A stretch of DNA of 64,000 bases from Terriglobales bacterium (GTDB lineage: Bacteria; Acidobacteriota; Terriglobia; Terriglobales; Acidobacteriaceae). The stretch is from NCBI GenBank assembly GCA_035567895.1, contig DATMPC010000022.1:181115-245114 (forward strand), read 5' to 3'. Of the stretch, positions 20,301 to 28,360 are shown one piece after another. The first letter of the stretch is position 1. The number at the start of each line of letters is the position of its first letter. The notes beneath the pieces are model-generated. The model was not told where the DNA came from. It ran no database searches and worked only from the letters and a program-made list of their open reading frames with translations. A program made the position numbers and the translations under genes.

Positions 20301-21553
20301 GCCACCCCTCGGTCGGGACTGGTCCACGTGCCCCGCGGCCTGTACATCCGCACGATCGCTCTGGGCACTGCGGCGACCGCCGTCATCGCTTGAAGCATCC
20401 AGAAAAACACCGGATACCAGGACAGCCAAAAGATGGTGCGGAGAAGCCCCGTTTCGAATCGCCGCTCTAATGACAGGCCCACCGTGGCTTGCAACAAGTA
20501 GGTTGCGGTTAATATTGCCCCCCACCAGGCGGGAAGGAGGCTCACTTTAGGGAGTCCGGTGTTCAACGGCAATCCCACTCGTTCCAGTAGCCACAAGCTC
20601 ATGGCGCCCAAAATCGTGAAAGACCAGAGGATGCTCGTAATATAGTTTCCCCAAACGATCCAGCTCTTCCAGTGGCGCAGCCGCCAAATCCGCAGCGTAG
20701 ACATAAGCACAGTTTGGGTGCCACCTTCGGACCAGCGCAGTCGCTGTCTCCACAGACCCCGGAGAGTTTCGGGCATCAGAATCCAACAGATCGCGTTGGC
20801 CTGGTAGGTAACGCGCCACCCGGAAAGTTGAATCCGCCAACTCAGTTCCACATCGTCAGTGACGGTCTTGGGGGACCACCAGCCAGCCTCCTGCAGCGAG
20901 CGCTTCCGAAACGCGCAAATCACTCCCGAAACGGTAAACACCCATCCGAACAAACTCTGCGTACGCTTAATCAGGCCAACGATCGTGCCATACTCGCCGA
21001 CTTGCAACCGGGCCAGCACTGTGGATCGATTCCGTATGCGCGGATTTCCCGTGATTCCCCCAATGGAACCATCCAGGAGAAACCGTCGAACGATCCACGT
21101 CAGCGCATTGACGTCCAGCAGCGCGTCGCCATCAATACAGACGAGAATCTCGGCATTTGCCAGCATCGCTCCGCAGTTGAGCGCTACGGCTTTGCCCTGA
21201 TTGCGAGCCAGATGTACCACGCGCAGGCGTTCAATACGCCGCGACAGATCGTTCAGAATTTCGGCAGTGTTGTCGGTCGATCCATCGTTGATCGCGATCA
21301 CTTCGTAATCGGGGTAATCGAGCGCCGCGAGAGCGGTAAAGACTTCGGTAGCGTTAGCTGCTTCGTTATGGCAAGGGACGAGAACTGATACTGCCGGATA
21401 AGAATCCAGTTGCGGCGGTTCCCAAGGTGGAGGCTGATGCCGTTCTCGCAGCCAGCGATAGAGTATTCCGCCGGCCATCCAGTACCAGGACATAATGAAT
21501 GGATAGCCGAAGCAGAAAGATTGAGTCCCGCGAACTACCGTTTCCGAAAACAT
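20297..21553 (-). CDS. pgaC: Poly-beta-1,6-N-acetylglucosamine synthase (GT2)
   Basis: A 418-residue processive family-2 glycosyltransferase. N-terminal membrane helix, then the catalytic domain with VSVLVPCHNEA, AINDGSTDNT, the DxD-type CIDGDALLD, the acceptor motif TDDVELSWR and the processivity motif QRLRWSEGG, followed by three or four C-terminal helices. These are the expected motifs in the expected order for PgaC/IcaA, which polymerise UDP-GlcNAc and push the chain across the inner membrane. It begins 5 bases after pgaB and its stop overlaps the pgaD start (ATGA). Confidence 0.93.
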   Translation of the reverse strand: MFSETVVRGTQSFCFGYPFIMSWYWMAGGILYRWLRERHQPPPWEPPQLDSYPAVSVLVPCHNEAANATEVFTALAALDYPDYEVIAINDGSTDNTAEILNDLSRRIERLRVVHLARNQGKAVALNCGAMLANAEILVCIDGDALLDVNALTWIVRRFLLDGSIGGITGNPRIRNRSTVLARLQVGEYGTIVGLIKRTQSLFGWVFTVSGVICAFRKRSLQEAGWWSPKTVTDDVELSWRIQLSGWRVTYQANAICWILMPETLRGLWRQRLRWSEGGTQTVLMSTLRIWRLRHWKSWIVWGNYITSILWSFTILGAMSLWLLERVGLPLNTGLPKVSLLPAWWGAILTATYLLQATVGLSLERRFETGLLRTIFWLSWYPVFFWMLQAMTAVAAVPRAIVRMYRPRGTWTSPDRGVA

Positions 21554-21558
21554 AAAGT

Positions 21559-23265
21559 TCAGAACTTCACAGGGAACGAGCTGGCTGAAACCGAGCCGGC
21601 TACCAGCGCCGCCTGAGGCTTGTCACCGATCATGTCGTCGGCCCAGCCGATCACGCTGATTCCATTTCTTTGAAACATGCGAGCAATAGCGATCAAATCG
21701 GAGGAACTCGGAGGCTTCGAGCCTTCGATCCAAACTCCGAGGCGTCGCGGAAAAAGCTCCGGCGATCCAGCGAGCTTCTTCAGCCGCTCAAGCAAACGAG
21801 CAGCCTCCTTCGGATTGTTGGGAGTTGCGATCAACGTCATATCCGCGATCGAGCTAGGCCCGGCCAGCGTTTGGTCGGTGCTGAACAGGGCCAGACTCAA
21901 TTGCGGGCGGGCAGCTTCGACAATTCGGAAGCAACGAAGGGCCAGCGCGTCGGACGGGTTCAGTGCGCTGTATTCCACCGCCTTACGCCACTTTTCCACC
22001 GCCCATGGTGTTTCGTCTTCCAGGCCGCTTTCCGTCTTCATTGCCGCCAATTGCGGCACTTCGGTGAGCACGAAACCATCGATTGGAGCCGCCACGCCAA
22101 AATCGCGGCAAAGAGCGAGAACGCGCTCGGGATCTTTCAAAGTATTGAGCGCAGCCTTTACGGGGAGTCTTCCGAACACACGCACGCCTGCGCGCACGTG
22201 CATCTGCCAGGCAGCGCGTGAGAACACGTCGGCTTGCACGGGCAAAGAGCTGTTGGGAAACCACGTGGCGCTGAGCGTGCCATCGGGGCCCGTCAGGGCA
22301 GCGTCGATTACTATCGAAGTGGCGCCCAGCTTACGGACCCGTTCTATCGCACGACCCAGACGAGCCTCAGTCTCGTGGGCATCGGCAGTCCAGAGAGTGG
22401 ATGGGTCTAGCCGGACGAGACGCTGCACCGATGGCGGCTTGGTGAGCGCACGCAGATCGCTCACGATCTTTTTGTAGTCGGAATCTGCGGACAAAAGGTA
22501 TCGGGCAAGCGCCATGGGCTTGGAAGCATCGGCCGGCTCAGAATCCAGAGTCAGGGCAAGCGTGAAGCCTGCATCGCGCGCTACGTCATCAGCCGCGGCC
22601 GTATATCGGCCATAAGGCCAAGCCAGCGCCCGCGGCGCTTTGCCCAATTCGCGTTTCATCAAAGCCACGGATTTATCGAGATCTTCCCGGATTCGGATCC
22701 GGTATTGGTGTTCGTCTTCGTATCCCGAAATGGGATCATACTTGCGGAAGCCAGCCGCCGGGAGCAGACTTCCCTGCGGGTTTCCCAGCATTCCGTGGTG
22801 TAAGTCATAGGTGTGCGAAGCAAACTCAACAAGCCCGCTGCGCTCCATCTCGCGCGCCTCCGCCCAGGAGATATAGCGCTTGCGCGACACATCGGTCTCG
22901 ATCCAACTGCCCACGAGAGCTGCGACCGCCGGCATCCGATAAGCGAGGAGAAGTGGGAAGACCCGCGTGTGGAGACTGCGGTAACCGTCGTCAATCGTTA
23001 TCAGAACGGCGCGGTCCGGCAAGGGATGGCCCAGCCTGGACGCCTGGTACACATCGTCGAGGGAGATCGCTGTCCATCCGTCCCCTCGCAGGAACTCGAA
23101 CAGAGCCACCAAGCGGTCGGTCGTGATCGCATCCGCGCTCAGTTCTTCTCGAGTGTCCACAACGTCATGAAGCGTGATAGACACGAATCGTAACCCTTGC
23201 TTGTCGGAGAAAGAGGTCGAAGTGCACAGCACAAGCAAAACGGCCAGCGAAGCTACGCGTTTCAT
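21559..23265 (-). CDS. pgaB: PNAG N-deacetylase / hydrolase
   Basis: ATG 23265 overlaps the pgaA stop as ATGA, which decides this start; longer upstream readings run into pgaA. The 568-residue product has a signal peptide (KRVASLAVLLVLC) whose VLC could be a lipobox, as in E. coli PgaB. The first half is a polysaccharide deacetylase with ITIDDGYRS and the metal-binding SHTYDLHH. The second half (about residues 280-568) matches the C-terminal glycoside-hydrolase-like domain of PgaB (VIDAALTGPDG, APIDGFVLTEVP, IGWADDMIGD). It partially deacetylates the exported polymer in the periplasm, which is needed for export through PgaA. Length is somewhat below that of the E. coli protein. Confidence 0.92.
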   Translation of the reverse strand: MKRVASLAVLLVLCTSTSFSDKQGLRFVSITLHDVVDTREELSADAITTDRLVALFEFLRGDGWTAISLDDVYQASRLGHPLPDRAVLITIDDGYRSLHTRVFPLLLAYRMPAVAALVGSWIETDVSRKRYISWAEAREMERSGLVEFASHTYDLHHGMLGNPQGSLLPAAGFRKYDPISGYEDEHQYRIRIREDLDKSVALMKRELGKAPRALAWPYGRYTAAADDVARDAGFTLALTLDSEPADASKPMALARYLLSADSDYKKIVSDLRALTKPPSVQRLVRLDPSTLWTADAHETEARLGRAIERVRKLGATSIVIDAALTGPDGTLSATWFPNSSLPVQADVFSRAAWQMHVRAGVRVFGRLPVKAALNTLKDPERVLALCRDFGVAAPIDGFVLTEVPQLAAMKTESGLEDETPWAVEKWRKAVEYSALNPSDALALRCFRIVEAARPQLSLALFSTDQTLAGPSSIADMTLIATPNNPKEAARLLERLKKLAGSPELFPRRLGVWIEGSKPPSSSDLIAIARMFQRNGISVIGWADDMIGDKPQAALVAGSVSASSFPVKF

Positions 23266-25631
23266 AAAAACCGCTTGTCTAAACTTGCAACGATTCCGAG
23301 GTCGCGGACGGGTTGCCCATCGTAGACGCGGCGAGCAAGGTCCACACCATAGCGGATCTCCAGGCCCGGCTGGAGTTCGAAACTCTGTCGATAGCTTATT
23401 TGCCCAATCCAATCGGGCCGGTAAAGCGCTTCCCAATATGGTCCCATGCCCGCTGTGAGGTTCTGCCGAAAGCTGCGTTCATAGCGGCGCCAGAGAATGT
23501 GGTCGAGTTCCACAGCAATGTTTGCTGAGGTATCGTGCTGCGGGTTGAAGTATGGCGCGTCGAGCCGCGTGTTGTGTGAGGCGTAAAACTCGGGGCGAAT
23601 GTTTAACTTGAAATGCGGCCGGTCTCTGAGACGACGGAACAGCGACACGCCACCTTCGAAGCGCTGGTTGCCGTCCGAGAACGAGAGGGCCCCCATCCGT
23701 GCCGAAATGGAAAAGGATTCATTTTTGGCGTAAGCGGTTCTAAAGCTTCCTCCGTTCGCCGTAATGCCGTGGAGCACCGCGCGCAGCGGTGTTTCGGCGG
23801 AAAACAGCTCCCCGCTCGCGGAGAAGCTCCACTGATCTGTCGCCTCCCAACTGCCCGCGAGGGTTGCGCCGCCGCGCGAGAGTTGTCCGGCATTGTTCCA
23901 GGCGATTGCTTCGAGCGTGAAGTCTGGCCATCGCGCTTGAGCCCCTGCTCCATAGCGAACGCGATGGACAGACCCTTCCGGCGGCTTCGCGAAGGAATAG
24001 TCGAATTCGGTGAAGGGACGCCATCTCTCGCCGAACGCGGGGAGGTAAAGGCGGGCGGTAGTGTCGATTTCAGATCCTGGACGATTGGTGGCGTTTCCAC
24101 TCTCGTGACGTAATACCGTATTGACCTGCAACTCCACGGCTTGCTCGGCCGCGACATCTCGCATTGACCGTTGTACTGCGACATCACCTGGGTAGAGGAG
24201 GTTCAATTGTTCTATGCGCTCCTGTGCCTCGCGAAATCGTTTTCGCCGCAGGCAGGAGTCCGCCAACGCGATCTGGATGCCTCTGTCCTCTCGCGCCACT
24301 TCTGTTGCGATTTCGATTTCTTCGTCAGCGCGGCGCGGCCAACCCCTGTTTGCAGCAACCCCTCCCAGCGCTGCGCGCAAGTAACCTAGCGCCGGGGCCC
24401 CATTGGCCAACGGCTTAAGGCGCTTCCATCCCTGAGACTCAATGCTTGCGTAATGACGTGCCTGGCCTGCCAAAACCTGCGCATCCAGCCAGTCAGGATT
24501 CTCGACCGGACCCGGCATAAGAGGTGGGCGAATCGCAGGTGCCTCCTTTCCGGCCATGGCGTCGACTGTGGCAAACGCCGCATTGAAGTCTTCCGTTTCC
24601 ACTTGTGCATAAAACAAACCTTGCCTTGCATCTTTGTTCCGCGGGTCGGCGGCAAGAACTTCTTCGTAAGCCTTCAATGCTTGTTCTGGATGCCGAAGGG
24701 CCAGCAGAGAATCGGCCTCGGCTTCCCGCACGTAAGGAGGCAAAACGTCGCCTTCCTCGCGCAACCCTGCAGCCGCCCGCACGGCATCATTCCAGCGCTC
24801 ACGGTTTCGGAGCGCGAGCACCCGGTCTCGCTTCAGGCGCAGTAGCAGTCCTCGATCGAGGGGTTGCGCAGCCGAAGCTTCCCGAATCAGGACTTCCAGC
24901 CTGGCAAGCGCCGCATCGGTTCGTTCAAAACGCTTCGCCGGCTCAGGCGACACAAACTCCGTGCCCCAACGCACCAGCGCCGCCGCTTTTCCCGCTTCGA
25001 TTCCTAAATCGGGAGTTGAGACTAGTGAAGCCGCTCCGTAAGGTGCATTCAAGCGCATGAGAATGCCGCTCATGACGGAGGCTAGGCCGCTGTCGTCAGG
25101 TGCGAGCTCACGCGCAGTTGCGTACGCTCGGAGGGCTCCAAAGCTATCGCCTGCAGCCATCGCGATGTCACCACTCAGGAGGGTATTCAGAAGGAACCAT
25201 GCCTTTCCCTTGGGAAAGCGCCGAAGCCCTTCTTCGGCAAGTTCTTGCGCGAGCCCGAACCTCTGCTGGTCTCGATAGGCACGAACCATTGCAAACAGGA
25301 CATGCTCCGGCGGTTCGTGAACGGCCGCCCGCTCGAATACATTGGTGGCATCACGTGGTCGCTTCGCCCATGTCAAGATGGTCGCCAAATCAAGAGCAGC
25401 CGCAGTGTCCCTGGAGTCTTTCGCGATCATGCTTTCCAGCACACGAATTGCTTCTTCAGTATGGCCCTCCCTTGCTGCGCGTACAGCGTCTTCCCGGCTC
25501 TGTCCACGCGCATTCCCCAATGCCAAAAACAGGATCGTCAGCAGACTCAGCGCGTCACGGCCAATGCACAAGCGAATGGCTCTTGCTTTGTCTATCGGCA
25601 CTCGTTTGGCTTGCAATAAGTTGGAACACAC
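23262..25631 (-). CDS. pgaA: PNAG outer-membrane porin with TPR superhelix
   Basis: The 789-residue product has an N-terminal signal region (LSLLTILFLALGNARG), about 450 residues of TPR-like helical pairs (EDAVRAAREGHTEEAIRVLE, HPEQALKAYEEVLAADPRNK and others) and a C-terminal third rich in alternating strands, ending in the aromatic-hydrophobic DKRFL. This is the architecture of PgaA: a periplasmic TPR scaffold joined to an outer-membrane beta-barrel that exports the deacetylated polymer. The frame starts at GTG 25631; a later GTG giving MPIDKARAIRL is an equally good start. It is the first gene of the pgaABCD operon, so its promoter should lie at about 25632-25700. In that 255-base spacer I see no complete gene. 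Confidence 0.88.
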   Translation of the reverse strand: MCSNLLQAKRVPIDKARAIRLCIGRDALSLLTILFLALGNARGQSREDAVRAAREGHTEEAIRVLESMIAKDSRDTAAALDLATILTWAKRPRDATNVFERAAVHEPPEHVLFAMVRAYRDQQRFGLAQELAEEGLRRFPKGKAWFLLNTLLSGDIAMAAGDSFGALRAYATARELAPDDSGLASVMSGILMRLNAPYGAASLVSTPDLGIEAGKAAALVRWGTEFVSPEPAKRFERTDAALARLEVLIREASAAQPLDRGLLLRLKRDRVLALRNRERWNDAVRAAAGLREEGDVLPPYVREAEADSLLALRHPEQALKAYEEVLAADPRNKDARQGLFYAQVETEDFNAAFATVDAMAGKEAPAIRPPLMPGPVENPDWLDAQVLAGQARHYASIESQGWKRLKPLANGAPALGYLRAALGGVAANRGWPRRADEEIEIATEVAREDRGIQIALADSCLRRKRFREAQERIEQLNLLYPGDVAVQRSMRDVAAEQAVELQVNTVLRHESGNATNRPGSEIDTTARLYLPAFGERWRPFTEFDYSFAKPPEGSVHRVRYGAGAQARWPDFTLEAIAWNNAGQLSRGGATLAGSWEATDQWSFSASGELFSAETPLRAVLHGITANGGSFRTAYAKNESFSISARMGALSFSDGNQRFEGGVSLFRRLRDRPHFKLNIRPEFYASHNTRLDAPYFNPQHDTSANIAVELDHILWRRYERSFRQNLTAGMGPYWEALYRPDWIGQISYRQSFELQPGLEIRYGVDLARRVYDGQPVRDLGIVASLDKRFL

Positions 25632-25886
25632 GCGGATTGCATGACTTCAATCTCTGAAGGTAGCAACGGCGTGTCTCGCAGGGTACTGACAGATTTGATA
25701 GCTAGTCGCGTTGAGGCCGCAAGGAACGGTTCTGCCTGGCGAAGCGGAGTCTTGATCTTCGGGCTACCGACGAGTCTGCTTGCGCAGTCTCCTCCTCACT
25801 GCTTGTTCAGATCGTCGTCCTTGTAGTACTTCGTACCCTGCAAGGTCGCCTGTAGGGCAAGACCGTTCTTCGTGATTTGATAAACG

Positions 25887-26348
25887 CTAGTCGGCGCTCT
25901 TGCTGGTGGCTCGCCGGGGCTTCGGCTTGGGCTTCGGATTGCTTTTGCCCTTGAGGTTGAGCGCCACTGCAGCGCGGATGAGATCCTTCAAGGCCCCCTC
26001 ATCGACCTTGTCGCCTTCGTGGATATCGATAGCGCGCCTGACATTCCCATCGAGGCTGGAGTTGAATAGACCTGAAGGGTCCTTCAACGCAGCTCCCTTG
26101 GCAAATGTCATCTTAACGACGTTCTTGTGCGTCTCTCCCGTGCAGACGATGCCGCCGTGGGAAAAGACCGGTGTTCCGGGGTTCGTTGGTTTCACCCACT
26201 TCCACTCTTCGACGATCTCAGGGTCTGCCTGGTGGATGATTCCGCGGACTTTCGCGAGCGTCTTCCCGCGCCAGTCCCCAAGTTCCTTAATCTTCTGGTC
26301 GATGAATGCAGAGGCAGATTCCATTGGGACGCTCCTTTTCTTCTTCAT
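25887..26348 (-). CDS. DUF1801 (YdhG-like) protein
   Basis: A 153-residue protein. The central part carries the DUF1801 features IDQKIKELGDWRGKTLAKVRGIIHQADPEIVEEWKW (two helices) and VFSHGGIVCTGETHKNVVKMTFAKGAAL. The tail is a Lys/Pro-rich disordered extension (KGKSNPKPKPKPRRATSKS). I place the start at ATG 26348 because GGAG lies 6-9 bases upstream; a start at 26369 would put that site inside the gene. Function of the family is not firmly known. It is the last gene of the ArsR-led minus-strand cluster, a common setting for DUF1801 next to SRPBCC and VOC genes. Confidence 0.85.
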   Translation of the reverse strand: MKKKRSVPMESASAFIDQKIKELGDWRGKTLAKVRGIIHQADPEIVEEWKWVKPTNPGTPVFSHGGIVCTGETHKNVVKMTFAKGAALKDPSGLFNSSLDGNVRRAIDIHEGDKVDEGALKDLIRAAVALNLKGKSNPKPKPKPRRATSKSAD

Positions 26349-26478
26349 GTACAGCTCCAACTCTCGCACGTATTTTAGCTGCGCTCATCGTCGCGTTCGC
26401 CGGACTTCCCGGCGCGACAGCGTATGCATATCACGGCGCCGATTTTTTCCAAATCAATCGTCGAACCACTTGGCCTTT

Positions 26479-26634
26479 CTACATCCAAAGCCCCGTAAGG
26501 GCCATTATAGGAACGAAGACATAACGAGTCGGAGGAGCGTACTGTGGAATTTTGTCGAACGGACTATAGATATAGCCGATGATCGGAATGCTAAAGATGA
26601 GGTGAATCCAGCGAAAAATCGTACGTTGGTTCAT
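26479..26634 (-). CDS. Small membrane protein, probably truncated by TAG
   Basis: ATG 26634 is preceded by GGAGGG at a good distance and follows the SRPBCC gene by 12 bases. The 51 residues (NQRTIFRWIHLIFSIPIIGY, then IYSPFDKIPQYAP and TRYVFVPIMALTGLWM) form two hydrophobic helices around a short loop. After the TAG at 26481-26479 the same frame continues for 15 codons with KGQVVRRLIWKKSAP, a basic tail of the sort that ends such proteins. TGG to TAG is one base change, so a recent nonsense mutation is likely. The shorter product might still insert in the membrane. Confidence 0.6.
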   Translation of the reverse strand: MNQRTIFRWIHLIFSIPIIGYIYSPFDKIPQYAPPTRYVFVPIMALTGLWM

Positions 26635-26646
26635 GATTCCCTCCAT

Positions 26647-27216
26647 TCACGAGTTTTGAGACGTCTTCGGCCAGTTGGGCATTGGGATGCCGAATTGCTG
26701 GGCGTACTCCTTGTGCAGCCGCTGCCAACCATCGAACTTCATGGCTTCGCCGCCAGCGATGCGGCCGATGGGAGTTCCGCTTAGAAGGTGATCCAGAACG
26801 TCGAAGCAAATGTGCCACCCGGCAGCACCCATTGCGATGAAGCGGCGATCGAGACTGTGCCACATCGTCAGGCGCGTGCCGCCGGCAAAGGGTTCGAGTT
26901 CCCAACGAGTATTGGCGTCACCCCAGTTGTACTCCAGCACCTTGGGAGCGTCGGCTCGCGTGATTTTTATCTCGGTCTGCGCACTGGTAGCTCCCAACCA
27001 ACTGAACTTCACTGTGGTTCCAGCCGTACCCAGGTTTCGATCCGCTTCAAAGGGTGCCCACTCGCGCAGATGCGCCGGCTCGGTAAGCGCGCGCCAGACT
27101 TTTTCCGGCTTGTGGAGCAGTTCTCTGGTGAGAATGAGCGTCCACAGCTCTCCGTCTTTCTTTACCACCTGCGCCCCGCTGGCCGGCCCCGGTGTGTACT
27201 GCGCGCGATCGCTCAT
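26647..27216 (-). CDS. SRPBCC (AHSA1-type) domain protein
   Basis: The 189-residue product has the START-like/AHSA1 pattern: LILTRELLHKPEKVWRALTEPAHLREWAPF at the N-terminus, a beta-rich middle (VLEYNWGDANTRWELEPFAGGTRLTMWHSL) and a long C-terminal helix region (WHICFDVLDHLLSG...MKFDGWQRLHKEYAQQFG). The fold binds hydrophobic ligands in a deep pocket. Genes of this type often sit next to an ArsR regulator, as here. The start ATG 27216 lies 9 bases after the mini-ORF 27226-27384, whose first codons (MSDRE.Y) resemble its own (MSDRAQY). Confidence 0.88.
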   Translation of the reverse strand: MSDRAQYTPGPASGAQVVKKDGELWTLILTRELLHKPEKVWRALTEPAHLREWAPFEADRNLGTAGTTVKFSWLGATSAQTEIKITRADAPKVLEYNWGDANTRWELEPFAGGTRLTMWHSLDRRFIAMGAAGWHICFDVLDHLLSGTPIGRIAGGEAMKFDGWQRLHKEYAQQFGIPMPNWPKTSQNS

Positions 27217-27225
27217 CTTTTTCTC

Positions 27226-27384
27226 CTAGTCGTCTTTGTTTCCGTTTTTATTTGGGTTGATGGGCTCTACCCGGTCGAGGTAGCGTTCGAGAGCATTTAT
27301 GAGAGCAGACCAGAACTGACGGAACTGAGCCAGCCAGGGATCCCGTTCCTGAGGTCTTTCACTGTAGTGCTCGCGATCGCTCAC
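27226..27384 (-). CDS. 52-residue ArsR C-terminal-tail mini-protein
   Basis: GTG 27384 follows GGAGAAGAAG and opens a 52-codon frame ending at TAG 27228-27226. Residues 17-39 (WLAQFRQFWSALINALERYL, then DRV) closely match the C-terminal dimerisation helix of the ArsR protein encoded at 27809-28165 (WLAQFRRFWSARVDALERHL, then DRM). No winged-helix DNA-binding part is present. The first residues (MSDREHY) instead resemble the start of the following SRPBCC gene. The gene therefore looks like a chimera from local duplication. It might be a remnant, or a small protein that pairs with the ArsR dimer; the intact start signal favours translation. Confidence 0.55.
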   Translation of the reverse strand: MSDREHYSERPQERDPWLAQFRQFWSALINALERYLDRVEPINPNKNGNKDD

Positions 27385-27394
27385 CTTCTTCTCC

Positions 27395-27793
27395 TTAACG
27401 CGAATAGCGTGCCAACTGGGTGAGCTGAATGAGGTTGCCGCAGGTATCTTTCAGCATCGCAATCGTCGAGCCGGTCACGTCGGTGGGCGGCATCGTGAAC
27501 TCGGCGCCGCGGGCCTTGATCCGCTCATAGTCGCCCCTGACGTCGTCGGTGAAAAACATGGCCGCGGGCTGGCTCTGTTGAAAGATCGCCTGCTGATACG
27601 CTTTGGCCGCGGGGTTGTTGTTTAACGCCAACTGCAGCTCAGTGCCGTCCGGCTCCTCCGGCGAGGCCACGGCCAGCCAGCGATATGGGCCCTGACTGCA
27701 ATCGGTCTTCTTGGCAAAACCCAGTACCTCCGTATAGAAGCGCAGGGCTTTGTCCTGATCATTCACATATACGCTGGTCACTTTGATTTTCAT
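27395..27793 (-). CDS. VOC superfamily (glyoxalase/bleomycin-resistance-like) protein
   Basis: A 132-residue protein with the two beta-alpha-beta-beta-beta modules of the vicinal oxygen chelate fold. It opens with KVTSVYVNDQDKALRFYTEV and LGFAKKTD, and ends with GSTIAMLKDTCGNLIQLTQ, where the usual Asp/Gly-Asn turn and an E/Q metal position occur (here Q). The middle contains DGTELQLAL and a second module with AAMFFTDDVRGDYERIKARG. Such proteins include small dioxygenases, lyases and antibiotic-binding proteins; no substrate can be assigned. It lies 15 bases after the ArsR gene and 10 bases before the mini-ORF. Confidence 0.88.
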   Translation of the reverse strand: MKIKVTSVYVNDQDKALRFYTEVLGFAKKTDCSQGPYRWLAVASPEEPDGTELQLALNNNPAAKAYQQAIFQQSQPAAMFFTDDVRGDYERIKARGAEFTMPPTDVTGSTIAMLKDTCGNLIQLTQLARYSR

Positions 27794-27808
27794 TTCGTTT
27801 CTCCTTGC

Positions 27809-28165
27809 TCACATCCGCAGTTTAGACCGCGTCTTCCTTTTCTTTGGTGTTGATTGATCTTTATCCATGCGATCGAGGTGGCGTTCGAGCGCATCCACGC
27901 GAGCGGACCAGAAACGGCGGAACTGAGCCAGCCAGTCATCGACTTCCTGAAATGGTTCAGGCTTCAGTCGGTAGAGACGGCGCTGTGCGTCCACCGTAGA
28001 CTCCACGAAACCGGCCTCGCGCAGCACGCGCAGGTGTTTTGACACGGTCGGCTGCGGCATACGGAGTTGACGCTCGATCTCTCCCACCGACTGTTGTGAC
28101 GAGACCAGCAGGCTCAATATCGCGCGGCGGTTCGGCTCCGCAATGATTTCGAACACAGATCCCAC
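27809..28165 (-). CDS. ArsR-family winged-helix regulator
   Basis: The 118-residue product begins VFEIIAEPNRRAILSLL and carries the winged helix-turn-helix VGEIERQLRMPQPTVSKHLR, then the wing (GFVESTVDAQRRLYRLKP) and a C-terminal helix (DWLAQFRRFWSARVDALERH) with a basic tail. No Cys pair of the arsenic-sensing type is visible, so it belongs to the metal-independent ArsR group often paired with SRPBCC/VOC genes. The GTG start at 28165 lies only seven or eight bases after the -10 element, so its mRNA may be leaderless; a second GTG (28156) is possible. It probably represses its own operon through the inverted repeat over the promoter. Confidence 0.9.
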   Translation of the reverse strand: MGSVFEIIAEPNRRAILSLLVSSQQSVGEIERQLRMPQPTVSKHLRVLREAGFVESTVDAQRRLYRLKPEPFQEVDDWLAQFRRFWSARVDALERHLDRMDKDQSTPKKRKTRSKLRM

Positions 28166-28171
28166 GGCTCT

Positions 28172-28202
28172 GTATATACTCCACAGAGAATATACGTGTC
28201 AA
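28172..28202 (-). promoter_or_regulatory. arsR operon promoter with overlapping operator
   Basis: On the minus strand TTGACA (28202-28197) and TATATA (28178-28173) are separated by 18 bases, a near-consensus sigma-70 promoter. A perfect inverted repeat GTATAT-N12-ATATAC (28172-28177 and 28190-28195) overlaps the -10 and spacer. This is where an ArsR dimer would block transcription. Confidence 0.6.
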
Positions 28203-28360
28203 GGTATATAAAGAGAAGATTTTTTTAAAGAGTGCGTGATTCGGAATCGTCCGCGTCAATTAGAAGAGTTGCTCAAGACGAAGGCACCCTGCCGAGTCAC
28301 TCTGGACTCCGGTTTACGCACCTAGACCAACCGGAATGAAGGGTGCGCCAGCGTCCGCGA

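Noticed and set aside
21677..22477. 266-codon plus-strand frame opposite pgaB
   Set aside because: Shadow of the pgaB frame; Ser/Arg-rich with no domain.
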